Shown piece by piece: positions 26,006 through 34,275 of a stretch of 64,000 bases of DNA; positions within the stretch are counted from its first letter, which is position 1, and each line of letters begins with the position of its first letter. A program made the translations under genes and the position numbers. The stretch is from Granulosicoccus sp045106195 (GTDB lineage Bacteria; Pseudomonadota; Gammaproteobacteria; Granulosicoccales; Granulosicoccaceae). The stretch covers positions 186,001 through 250,000 of the forward strand of contig JBGCEH010000024.1 of NCBI GenBank assembly GCA_045106195.1, in the 5' to 3' direction. A model generated the notes under the pieces. That model ran no database searches and was not told where the DNA came from. It worked only from the letters and a program-made list of their open reading frames with translations.

Positions 26006-27313
26006 CTACTCGCCAGGCACGATTTTATAGATGGTGTCCAGCGAACCTACAGGGCCAGTGGTGATTGAAGTCAATGCATAAACTTCACCATCCAGATCTT
26101 GGCCAAACGCCAACATGTAGGGACGATCGCCTTCCATGTTAACCACTTCGGTTTCACTCATTGACCACTGGCCATCATCACCGGGGGATCCGATAAACAC
26201 CTGGCCTCGCATGGAAGCAAACGACTGACTCCAGTCACCAAAGATATACTTTCCTTGCCAGTCCTCAACGCCACCGCGATACACATAACCACCTGTGACC
26301 GAAATACCCTTGCAGCCATCAGGCTTGGCAGTGCAATTGTTGTATTCCATGACTGGCTGTATGAGGCCGTCAGAATCACAAATAGCCGGATGCTCATCAG
26401 GTTTGGTGTAATCAAAGCAATGAGTTGCCTCCATGACACGCCAGCCATAGTTACCACCCTTTTCAACAACATTGATTTCTTCGTAACTGTTTTGCTGCAC
26501 ATCGCCACACATCAACTTGCCATCACCCTGATCGAACGAGCAGCGCCACGGATTACGCAGGCCTGACGCCCAGATTTCCGGTAATACTTCATCGTTTCCA
26601 ACAAACGGATTATCGTCAGGAATTCCGTAGTTGTTACCATTCTCTGTCTTGTTGACATCAATGCGAAGTATCTTGCCAAGCAGTGTAGTCATGTCCTGGC
26701 CGTTGCCTTCAGTAACGTTGTGTCCGATACCCCAGTCATTGGCATATCCACCGTCGCCGGTGCTGATATACAACATGCCATCCGGACCAAAATCAATCCA
26801 GTGACCGTTGTGGTTGAACTGCGGCCAATCAATAGCGGTGATGATTCTCATCGTATTGGGATTGGCTACGTTGGGATCGTTCTCCGAGACCGTAAACTCT
26901 GCAACCGTGTTGGTATGGTCCCACCAGAATTCCTTTCCCAGGTCAGCATCAAAATCCAGATGACCGCTGTAGGCCACATAAAATTTGCCATTACTCTGGA
27001 AATCCGGATGGAAGGTGAGACCCAACATACCGCGCTCATCAAAATCAGAAAACTGATCAACAATCAGATTGCGAATGTCCAGGAAGGGGGTTGCCTCCAA
27101 CTCGCCATTAGCATTGATAACACGCACACGGCCGAAGTGCTCGACCACGAATTTCCGATCGTCACCCTCTGGTTGAACCATCGCAACCGGGGCATTAAGA
27201 CCCGTGACATAGGGCTCTAGCTTGATCTTGACGTTTTCTGCATGGGCAAGACTTGCCGCCAGCATTAATCCGGTCGCGAGCGCGACCGACGTTGCTACTT
27301 TGGATATTTGCAT
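26006..27313 (-). CDS. Periplasmic PQQ-type sugar/sorbosone dehydrogenase-like beta-propeller
   Basis: 435 residues. A clear signal peptide ends near residue 25 (SLAHA-ENV). The body is the six-bladed propeller of soluble glucose/sorbosone dehydrogenases, with GLTFHPDF near 100, HNGHWIDFGPDGMLYISTGD near 170, GLRNPWRCSFD and GGNYGWRVME. These carry the catalytic-His and PQQ/calcium site segments of the family. Start: the ATG at 27313 begins the signal peptide; an upstream in-frame ATG at 27376 would add 21 polar residues in front. It is a likely periplasmic oxidase of an alcohol or aldol, passing electrons to the adjoining cytochrome c. Whether it really uses PQQ, and on what substrate, cannot be told. 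Confidence 0.85.
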   Translation of the reverse strand: MQISKVATSVALATGLMLAASLAHAENVKIKLEPYVTGLNAPVAMVQPEGDDRKFVVEHFGRVRVINANGELEATPFLDIRNLIVDQFSDFDERGMLGLTFHPDFQSNGKFYVAYSGHLDFDADLGKEFWWDHTNTVAEFTVSENDPNVANPNTMRIITAIDWPQFNHNGHWIDFGPDGMLYISTGDGGYANDWGIGHNVTEGNGQDMTTLLGKILRIDVNKTENGNNYGIPDDNPFVGNDEVLPEIWASGLRNPWRCSFDQGDGKLMCGDVQQNSYEEINVVEKGGNYGWRVMEATHCFDYTKPDEHPAICDSDGLIQPVMEYNNCTAKPDGCKGISVTGGYVYRGGVEDWQGKYIFGDWSQSFASMRGQVFIGSPGDDGQWSMSETEVVNMEGDRPYMLAFGQDLDGEVYALTSITTGPVGSLDTIYKIVPGE

Positions 27314-27534
27314 GTGATGTTTACTCCTGCGGTGGTAGGTGAACATATCAATCGCAATCCATTGCAGTGGCAGCAACCTTGGTTTAATTATTGTTAAACT
27401 TCAGGATGCTGTTGCTCCATATCGCTGGTCATTACAAACTAGAAACATGCGTAGCGTATTTTTTACCAGCATGTTCAGGAGCACAGAAACGCTAACACAG
27501 CTTGAGAACAGGTGCCATCTATTTCTTGTGGTAA

Positions 27535-28116
27535 CTAGGTGGGACATTGGTATAAAACCGAATCAATCATCGTTCGATGTTTTGCCATATAGATCTTGAA
27601 CCAGGGAGTGAATGACTCTGGTCGGATGTCTATTTGTTCCATGATTTCAGGAATGGTCAGCCACTGAACAGCAGATACTTCCTGAGGATTGAATCTGCTG
27701 GGCAGTTCTGACTTGTCAAGCCGGCCGTAAAAACAATGTACGTGTTCGTTTTCGTATAGCTCGCCGACACGTGCAGCATAATTGATCAGGCCAAATTTAC
27801 GCAGAGGCACATTCCAACCCAACTCTTCACGCAAGCGCCTGCCCGCACAACTCTGCGCAGATTCTTCCCAGCGAGGATGAGAGCAAACCGTGTTGGCCCA
27901 AAGTCCACCCGAGTGGTATTTTGTTTCAGCACGCTTTTGCAGCAAGATATGCTGATTGCAAAAAACGAATATGGATATCGCCACGTGCGGCACATTGCGA
28001 ACGTGTGCATCAAGCTTCTCTATAGGATAGAAACTATCTTCAGTTCCCTTGTCAATACCGGTGATCAGTTCACGCAGATTCTTATCGACAACGGCATTGT
28101 CTGAATGATTATTCAC
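27535..28116 (-). CDS. idi: Isopentenyl-diphosphate delta-isomerase, type 1
   Basis: 193 residues of the Nudix-fold isomerase that interconverts IPP and DMAPP. The catalytic Cys is Cys78 in NTVCSHP, and the metal-binding/catalytic Glu pair is E122 and E124 in YENEH. The Nudix-like helix RLREELGW is at 94-101. It starts with GTG whose G is shared with the TAG stop of eboB, so translation is coupled to eboB. Idi supplies the starter unit for prenyl chains, which fits the prenyltransferase-like EboC in the same cluster. I do not know idi to be part of the core ebo set, which makes its position notable. Confidence 0.93.
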   Translation of the reverse strand: MNNHSDNAVVDKNLRELITGIDKGTEDSFYPIEKLDAHVRNVPHVAISIFVFCNQHILLQKRAETKYHSGGLWANTVCSHPRWEESAQSCAGRRLREELGWNVPLRKFGLINYAARVGELYENEHVHCFYGRLDKSELPSRFNPQEVSAVQWLTIPEIMEQIDIRPESFTPWFKIYMAKHRTMIDSVLYQCPT

Positions 28117-29039
28117 TACTCGATGATCAGATTATCAGCGTTACGCTTGACAGCATGCTCTTCAACCAATGGCTCTCGCCCCCCCCTCAGGATGGAGTTG
28201 CCTTCGTACACGGTTCGTTGATCAACAGGTAAGGGATCCAACCAGTCACTCTCGCTCATTTGACCACTTTGGCCGTAAGCGTCCAGTGCATTCTGGTAAC
28301 AAACACGGTTGACATCCTCCTCGGGAATACCTCGCTGCAATGCGAGACTGGCAGTTTTTGCAACGCCCAGAGGCTCTGAGATACCCCAGTCACAGGCGGA
28401 GTCGACCATGATTTTTCGCGACCCGTATTCAGCCAGAATATCCACCATACGTTCATTGCCCATTTTGGTAGAAGGGTAGATGGAGAACGCAGCCCAATAG
28501 CCACGATCGAGGACTTCACGTACAGTTTCCTCGTTATTGTGATCGACAACTATTTTGCCGGGATCCATTCCGTGCTCTTCACAAACGTCCATGGATCGAC
28601 TGGTACCACGCTTCTTATCGCGATGTGGCGTATGAATCATGACAGGTAGATCAAGTTCTTTGGCCAATTCAAGCTGTTGCCTGAAATAACGATCTTCAAG
28701 TTCTGTCTGCTCGTCGTAACCGATTTCCCCGATGGCTACGACGCCTTCCTTAAGCGCAAAACGGGGCAGGATTTCCATAACCGCCTCAGCAAGTTCTTCA
28801 TTGTTTGCCTCTTTAGAATTCAAACCGATCGTACAGTAGTGTCTGATACCAAACTGACCCGCACGAAACCTTTCAAATCCGAGAATTGCAGACAGATAAT
28901 CAATGTATGTGCCGACATGAGTGCGCGGCTGACCCACCCAGAAAGCAGGTTCGATCACTGCCACAACGCCCGATGCTGCCATAGCCTGGTAGTCGTCGGT
29001 GGTGCGCGAAATCATATGTGCATGAGGGTCAATGAACAT
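28116..29039 (-). CDS. eboB: EboB: TatD-family metal-dependent hydrolase
   Basis: 307 residues of a TatD-like amidohydrolase TIM barrel. All expected metal ligands are visible: H6 and H8 (HAH), E105 (GEIGYD), H136 (MIHTPH), H167 (VDHNNE) and D213 (MVDSACDW). TatD enzymes cleave DNA ends or small molecules; the EboB branch has no proven reaction. ATG at 29039 is directly preceded by an in-frame GTG at 29042, which has the better-spaced GGAG, so one extra residue is possible. It sits between eboA and idi in the four-gene run eboD-eboA-eboB-idi. Confidence 0.88.
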   Translation of the reverse strand: MFIDPHAHMISRTTDDYQAMAASGVVAVIEPAFWVGQPRTHVGTYIDYLSAILGFERFRAGQFGIRHYCTIGLNSKEANNEELAEAVMEILPRFALKEGVVAIGEIGYDEQTELEDRYFRQQLELAKELDLPVMIHTPHRDKKRGTSRSMDVCEEHGMDPGKIVVDHNNEETVREVLDRGYWAAFSIYPSTKMGNERMVDILAEYGSRKIMVDSACDWGISEPLGVAKTASLALQRGIPEEDVNRVCYQNALDAYGQSGQMSESDWLDPLPVDQRTVYEGNSILRGGREPLVEEHAVKRNADNLIIE

Positions 29040-29058
29040 CACAACTTTTCTCCGTCAA

Positions 29059-30000
29059 TCAGGCAATTCCCGTGGGACTCTCACCGATTATTCCCAGTGA
29101 GTAGCTCAGTGTAGTCCAGCTCAGCTCACCTCGCGCAATCATAGATGCATCCTCGGGAAATTGACTGAGAACATCATGCGCTGCGCTGTCGGGACACTGC
29201 GACAACGCCAGCAATCCGGCCTGACGCTCTACCTGCGCAGACGATTGCGCAACACAGCGCAGATCGTCAATCATACTTGCAGTGGCGAATGGTCCGACAC
29301 AACGCCAGAGCTCGGGCGTGACCACTCTATTTGCCGCCCAGCGCTCGTGTGCATAGTCGCAAAGAATCCGGGCGAGTTCGGCATTGGCTCTTTCGTCCAG
29401 ACCCTGTATTGGCGCCAGTGTGCTATCAATGAAAAGCGCTTTGAGGACCATATGATTCCATCGATTTTGATCAAAATACACACAGGGATACGAATTTCGA
29501 TGTGCAATTGCTTCGAAAACAGCGCGAATATTGGTTCGCAAACCCTCCCCAATCTGCTTTTCCAAAGCAGCACTATGAGGATATAAAGCCACGCCCCGAT
29601 AGAAAGTGATGGATTCCGTTAAATCAGCGGTTCGGCATAACTCGCTGAACAGCTGACTAAAAGTGTCTTCATCACGTTCGGCAACCGTACATAGCATAAG
29701 CACGCGCGCAGTAGTTTCAACCGTCCAGTCGGAGGTGTCCAGATGCAGATTACTGGAGCGCGAAATGTTTTCAATCTCCTTGTCATCGAGGTTGAGATCG
29801 GCTCTACCAAGCTTGCGTGGCACCAAACCTAAAGAGATGTGCAGATCGCGCGCAGCAAAGGGCTGTCGCAGTATCTCAAGCCTTGACTGCAGCCATTGCC
29901 AGTTCTCTGCCGACAAACGCGCTTCGAGCCAGAGTTCCAAGTCTTTTGTTACGATCGCTGTCGCCCCCTTTTTGTTAGTGAAAGTTGATATCGCGACCAT
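29059..30000 (-). CDS. eboA: EboA domain protein
   Basis: 313 residues, largely helical, with no signal peptide or transmembrane segment. It matches the EboA family by the central block YFDQNRWNHMVLKALF near 180-195, the GLDERANAELARIL block near 207-220, and HERWAANRVVTPELWR near 225-240. EboA has no known enzymatic motif and is used to mark ebo clusters. It begins 21 bp after the eboD stop and ends 19 bp before eboB, so the genes are co-transcribed. Confidence 0.88.
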   Translation of the reverse strand: MVAISTFTNKKGATAIVTKDLELWLEARLSAENWQWLQSRLEILRQPFAARDLHISLGLVPRKLGRADLNLDDKEIENISRSSNLHLDTSDWTVETTARVLMLCTVAERDEDTFSQLFSELCRTADLTESITFYRGVALYPHSAALEKQIGEGLRTNIRAVFEAIAHRNSYPCVYFDQNRWNHMVLKALFIDSTLAPIQGLDERANAELARILCDYAHERWAANRVVTPELWRCVGPFATASMIDDLRCVAQSSAQVERQAGLLALSQCPDSAAHDVLSQFPEDASMIARGELSWTTLSYSLGIIGESPTGIA

Positions 30001-30021
30001 CAGGATACAGCGGTTGCATGG

Positions 30022-31224
30022 TCAGGACAGGTGTCGCAGTTTCATCCACTCTATTGATTGTTTCACCAACGACTCATCGATTTCATGCACCTCAACACCT
30101 TTTCCGACCGCTGAAAGCAGCGTGATGGTCAGTTCACCACCCAGATGTTCTCGAAAATCTGTCAGCCCCTGCAACACTTCATATTTACCACGCGCATTTT
30201 TGTGCTCAAGGCTGGGGTGCCACAACTTGAATCCCAAGTGTTCAAGAAGGAAACAGATGCGCTCATCCACTCCGGCTTCCAGCAACCCGCTGAGTACCGA
30301 ATAGCGCGCATCAAGTGCTATTCCGATCGCCACGGCCTCCCCGTGACGCAAATGATAGCGTGTCAGCGTCTCCAGCCTGTGCGCGGACCAGTGACCAAAG
30401 TCCAATGGTCGGGCACTCCCAACCTCAAACGGATCACCGCCGTGCGCTATCTGCCGCATATGCAGCTCGGCACAACGCTTGATCATATAGCTCATGGCCG
30501 GACGTTTAAAAACAACCAGATCATCAGCTTGCTGCTCAAGCCAAAGGTAGAATCCAGCATCGCGAATCAAGGCAACTTTTACCGCCTCGGCCATTCCAGC
30601 GATCTTGTCTCGCTCTGGAAGACACTCAATGAACTCATAGTCGTTGAATACTGCAAACGGCGGGGCAAACGTTCCAATATAGTTTTTCTGCCCGAATAGA
30701 TTGACACTGTTCTTGACGCCGACCCCGGAGTCGTTTTGCGCCAATACGGTCGTAGGTACGCGAACATGACGAATACCACGATGCGATGTTGCAGCCACCA
30801 ACCCTACAGCATCAAGAAGCGCTCCCCCACCGACACCGACGACATAAGAATGTCGATCGATATGTTCATCGGAAAGAACCTTCTGCATTTGTTCGACGTA
30901 GTGCAATTCTGATTTAATCTGTTCACCAGCTGGCATTGATATTGGCTCGACGACCAGGTGCAGGTGCTCAGCATGCACCTCGGTATAACGCCGAATAGTC
31001 TCAGGCAATTCGGGCAAGGCATCAACAACACCGCTATCCAGAAATACAACCATGCGATGGCGCTTGTCAGGCTCGAGATAGCGTAGCGTATCGCGAAACA
31101 CCGGATTCTCTGGATTAAACAAGGCACTGGTGAAGCTGACCGGATACGAATAACTAACCTCAAACCGTTGCCAGCTTGTGTGATTGCCTGTATCCGCCAG
31201 GTGCGGGCAATTGTCCGTTTTCAT
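30022..31224 (-). CDS. eboD: EboD: 3-dehydroquinate-synthase-like sugar phosphate cyclase
   Basis: 400 residues. NAD-binding GGG at 132-134 within VVGVGGGALLDA, and the three zinc ligands of the dehydroquinate synthase superfamily appear as E213 (MAEAVKVALI), H278 (DFGHWSAHRLE) and H294 (LRHGEAVAIG). It is therefore a probable active cyclase, but it is not the shikimate AroB: the PTTVLAQNDSGVGVKNSVNLFG block and its context mark it as the ebo paralogue. It is the first gene of the minus-strand run and divergent from the TMEM220-like gene, so its promoter should lie in 31225-31417. Confidence 0.9.
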   Translation of the reverse strand: MKTDNCPHLADTGNHTSWQRFEVSYSYPVSFTSALFNPENPVFRDTLRYLEPDKRHRMVVFLDSGVVDALPELPETIRRYTEVHAEHLHLVVEPISMPAGEQIKSELHYVEQMQKVLSDEHIDRHSYVVGVGGGALLDAVGLVAATSHRGIRHVRVPTTVLAQNDSGVGVKNSVNLFGQKNYIGTFAPPFAVFNDYEFIECLPERDKIAGMAEAVKVALIRDAGFYLWLEQQADDLVVFKRPAMSYMIKRCAELHMRQIAHGGDPFEVGSARPLDFGHWSAHRLETLTRYHLRHGEAVAIGIALDARYSVLSGLLEAGVDERICFLLEHLGFKLWHPSLEHKNARGKYEVLQGLTDFREHLGGELTITLLSAVGKGVEVHEIDESLVKQSIEWMKLRHLS

Positions 31225-31417
31225 TGCATGATCTTCAGGTGCAAAATATTAGTGGTTATCGGTTGGCAATAGCCGCACGTACCCGACTATCGGGATCATT
31301 TGCCATTGCCTTGCATCGAGTGGAATTTGCACAGATGTTTCCAGAAAGCGCTCATCAGATAATAACTCCATCAGCCAATCTGTCAAACTTTATCGAAATC
31401 TGTGATAGTGTTTTGCG

Positions 31418-31786
31418 ATGCGCTACCTCAACCTGTTTTTGTGTTGCCTGATGCTACTGTTCATAGGCGTGCAGTTCAACGATCCCGATGGTCCGATGTG
31501 GATGGCTATCTATTCGGTGCCGGCTATATGGGCAGGCATAGCAGGGTTGCGCGCAAAGTGGCTGATGCGAGCACTTCCACGCGCCTTGCTGTTGCTGTCA
31601 ATGGCAGCGGCACTGGTGGGTACACTCTATTATTGGCCCAGAACGACGCGCTGGTGGTCGATTGATGTGTGGTACGAAACTGAAACCGCCCGGGAAGGCA
31701 TGGGCATGATGATCATATTTATCGTCTTGATAATAGTGTGGTGGTCCACCCGGCACCCGGGCCAGTATCCGAACAAAGCAACCTGA
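31418..31786 (+). CDS. TMEM220-like small membrane protein
   Basis: 122 residues with four predicted transmembrane helices (about 4-18, 27-43, 53-70 and 97-110). The FNDPDGPMWMAIY segment near 19-31 and the late ETETAREGMGM block match the transmembrane 220 family, whose function is unknown. It lies divergent from eboD with a shared 193-bp upstream region and might be linked to the ebo set, but this is only proximity. Confidence 0.72.
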   Translation: MRYLNLFLCCLMLLFIGVQFNDPDGPMWMAIYSVPAIWAGIAGLRAKWLMRALPRALLLLSMAAALVGTLYYWPRTTRWWSIDVWYETETAREGMGMMIIFIVLIIVWWSTRHPGQYPNKAT

Positions 31787-32114
31787 ACTATTGCCGGATA
31801 TTTCCGGCGTAAATCTGCGTGACTTTGGCAGTTTTTTGCAAGTAATGTAACAGTGGTGTATTCCGGAGTTGCTCGCCACTACCGAGCTTACCCTGATGTT
31901 TGAATATACCGCCACACAAGGTTACATGGCCCGGCTCTTCCGCAGTTATTGCATTTCAGCACCAAGTACGTTGTAGCCTGCCAATCTTCAACAGGTACTA
32001 TCCAACTCCCTAATTGGGAAACCGTTGCGTGAAAGGAACTCGTTTACGGGTTCGTTACAATGCAACAAAGCTTGAAAAGCCACCAGAAGGAAAACACAAT
32101 CAAGTGAAATATTT
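31787..32114. other. Gene-free stretch with weak terminator-like structure
   Basis: No credible gene. Bases 31793-31808 form a perfect 6-bp hairpin (GCCGGA, TATT, TCCGGC), followed about 25 bases later by a T6 run preceded by a short CTGC/GCAG stem (near 31815-31837). Together they could end transcription of the TMEM220-like gene. The rest should hold the promoter of the histidine kinase, but I cannot fix the boxes. Confidence 0.4.
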
Positions 32115-33869
32115 GTGCGAAAAAGGCTGAATTCTCTGGATTTACGTCTTTTGGTTCCGATCATCTTGTGTATCGGTGGCTTGTTGACCGGTGCAGTTTT
32201 GTCGACGATTGTCTCCAAACAACGGGAAATTTCCAACAGCGAATATTTTAATCGTGTGGACAACGCGACAGAACAACTGAATAACGCAGTACAAAAATAT
32301 TCCACCCTTATTCTGGCCGCGCAGGCACTTTTTCACGCCTCTGATGACGTCTCTCGTCGGGATTTCCAGAGTTTCATTAACTCACTGGATATCGAGAAGT
32401 ATTTCCCCTTTACACAGGCTTTGTCCTGGAACGCGGCAATAGAATCAAATAATACTGCATCCTTTGAGCGCGCAGTTCGACTAGATGATTCGATACAGCC
32501 CGGAGGATATCCAGAGTTTACCGTGCGGCCAAAGACCGCCGAAAACCTCCGATACATAGTGACCTACCTCGAACCAATGACAGGCAATGAAAGCGCATTC
32601 GGATTCGACATCGGCTCAAACCCTGCCAGACGGGCAACCGTTGAGCAAGCTCGCGACACGGGTGATGTCGTTGCAACAGCCCCGATCACACTCGCTCAAG
32701 AATCAGGAAATCAAAAAGGATTCCTGATGATGCTGCCGGTGTTCAACACGGATTCCAGCGGACGCATTCTGCAGGAAAAATCTGAACTTCGAGGCGTTGT
32801 TGTAGCCGTTTTCAGAATAGGAGATCTGATTATAAAAGCCGGAGATCTTACCTTTACCTTTTTGCAGGTTTTTGATGTCACCGAAGCCTGGCAGAACAAA
32901 GCGCCTGAGCTCATATTCAGTCGTGGAGACGACACGAAGAGTGACAAGCACGAGCCATTGGTTCGTAGTATCACGCTGGCCAACCGGCAGTGGAAACTGG
33001 TTTTTACAAAACCTCCAGAAGAGTCAGCCACCAAAACAAGTACTTGGGCCGTTGGAATTCTTGGTGGTCTTTTCACAGTATTGTTCGCTGTATTCGTTGG
33101 CTTCATTGTCACCTCCAGGCGACGTGTTGAGCGGCTCGCAGACGTGCTTACTGTTGATTTACGGACAGCTAACAAGGAGCTGAACAGGTCGAATGAGGAC
33201 TTGACACAATTTGCCTTTGTCGCATCGCACGATCTTCAAACACCTATTCGCAATGTTCGGATGTCAGTTGATCTTCTGGAAGAGGAGCTGGGGGAAGTCA
33301 CCAGCCCGGAGGTTAAGGAATATCTGAAAATTCTGAACAACTCAGCCGAGCGAATGATGATACTCACGAGTGATCTGTTGAGTTACGCCAAGTTAGGACA
33401 CAATGAATTACAGAAAACCGAGATCAATCTGAACTCGCTTTTCAGGAATGTCAAAAGAGATACGCATGAGATGTGCAAAGCCGATAACGTATCCCTGATT
33501 GTAAATGATCTACCTACCATACGTGCGAATGAACAACAACTTGAGCGCGTATTCACCAATCTCCTCGAAAATGCGACGCGATATGCTCACCCGGAAAGGT
33601 CCCCTGTTGTTGAAGTCGACTACACGCAAACTGATGACGTACTAAACATACTGATCAAGGACAATGGCATAGGCATAGACAGTAAATTTCATGACACCAT
33701 ATTCATCCCTTTTCGCCGACTGCACAGCCAGGATAAAATCAACGGAACCGGACTAGGCTTGTCAATCTGCAAAAAAATCATCGAGAACCATGGAGGCTCA
33801 ATTTCTGTAGCCTCATCAAGTGCAAATGGCACTGTTTTTTCTATTTCCCTGCCAAACACCATATACTGA
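32115..33869 (+). CDS. CHASE-domain sensor histidine kinase
   Basis: 584 residues. Transmembrane helices at about 11-33 and 311-333 enclose a periplasmic CHASE-type sensor domain (about 45-300). After a short coiled linker the HisKA helix carries the phospho-acceptor His372 in FVASHDLQTPIRN, of the phytochrome-like H-box type. The ATPase domain shows the N-box (ERVFTNLLENATRYA), G1 (DNGIGID) and G2 (NGTGLGLSICKKI). It ends without a receiver domain, and no response regulator is adjacent, so it is an orphan kinase. It appears to start with GTG at 32115 with a weak ribosome binding site. The signal sensed is unknown; CHASE domains bind small extracellular ligands. Confidence 0.88.
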   Translation: MRKRLNSLDLRLLVPIILCIGGLLTGAVLSTIVSKQREISNSEYFNRVDNATEQLNNAVQKYSTLILAAQALFHASDDVSRRDFQSFINSLDIEKYFPFTQALSWNAAIESNNTASFERAVRLDDSIQPGGYPEFTVRPKTAENLRYIVTYLEPMTGNESAFGFDIGSNPARRATVEQARDTGDVVATAPITLAQESGNQKGFLMMLPVFNTDSSGRILQEKSELRGVVVAVFRIGDLIIKAGDLTFTFLQVFDVTEAWQNKAPELIFSRGDDTKSDKHEPLVRSITLANRQWKLVFTKPPEESATKTSTWAVGILGGLFTVLFAVFVGFIVTSRRRVERLADVLTVDLRTANKELNRSNEDLTQFAFVASHDLQTPIRNVRMSVDLLEEELGEVTSPEVKEYLKILNNSAERMMILTSDLLSYAKLGHNELQKTEINLNSLFRNVKRDTHEMCKADNVSLIVNDLPTIRANEQQLERVFTNLLENATRYAHPERSPVVEVDYTQTDDVLNILIKDNGIGIDSKFHDTIFIPFRRLHSQDKINGTGLGLSICKKIIENHGGSISVASSSANGTVFSISLPNTIY

Positions 33870-33934
33870 TGTAGTGGAACATACAGCGGCGCCAGAGTAT
33901 GAACCACGCATCGCTCGCACGTTAGGCAGGCCAA

Positions 33935-34264
33935 GTGAACAAATTATCAAAACCCGTAAAGCTTGTTCCTCTGGACACAATAAAAAACGGAAAAACCAGA
34001 CGCATCGAACATCACGGCAACGCTATTCTTCTCTGCCGGGTTGATGAAACTGTTTTCGCCGTTGATGATATGTGTACTCACGAAGATATATCGCTCTCAC
34101 TTGGCGTACTGTGCAAGCACCGTCTACGTTGTCCACTGCACGGTTCTGAATTTGATATTCGTACTGGCAAGGTTCTCAACGAGCCTGCAGATACCGATCT
34201 GATCACCTATCCTGTGAAAGTGGTAGATGGCTGGGTATGTTTGCAGAACATAACATCCAGCTAA
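33935..34264 (+). CDS. Rieske-type ferredoxin
   Basis: 109 residues forming a single Rieske [2Fe-2S] domain: C47 and H49 in CTHEDISLSLG, C66 and H69 in CPLHGSEFD. There is no transmembrane anchor, so it resembles the soluble NirD/BphA3/CarAc type that feeds electrons to oxygenases or reductases. It begins with GTG. No oxygenase or ferredoxin reductase gene is adjacent. It follows the histidine kinase by 65 bp on the same strand. Confidence 0.9.
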   Translation: MNKLSKPVKLVPLDTIKNGKTRRIEHHGNAILLCRVDETVFAVDDMCTHEDISLSLGVLCKHRLRCPLHGSEFDIRTGKVLNEPADTDLITYPVKVVDGWVCLQNITSS

Positions 34265-34275
34265 ATCGCCCCTGG

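Noticed and set aside
30145..30699. 184-codon open frame antisense to eboD
   Set aside because: Shadow of a gene with intact NAD and zinc motifs; no ribosome binding site or motif of its own.
30022..31224. Shikimate-pathway aroB
   Set aside because: Zinc and NAD motifs fit the superfamily, but the flanking eboA and eboB genes and the altered NAD-side block point to the ebo paralogue; no aroK is adjacent.
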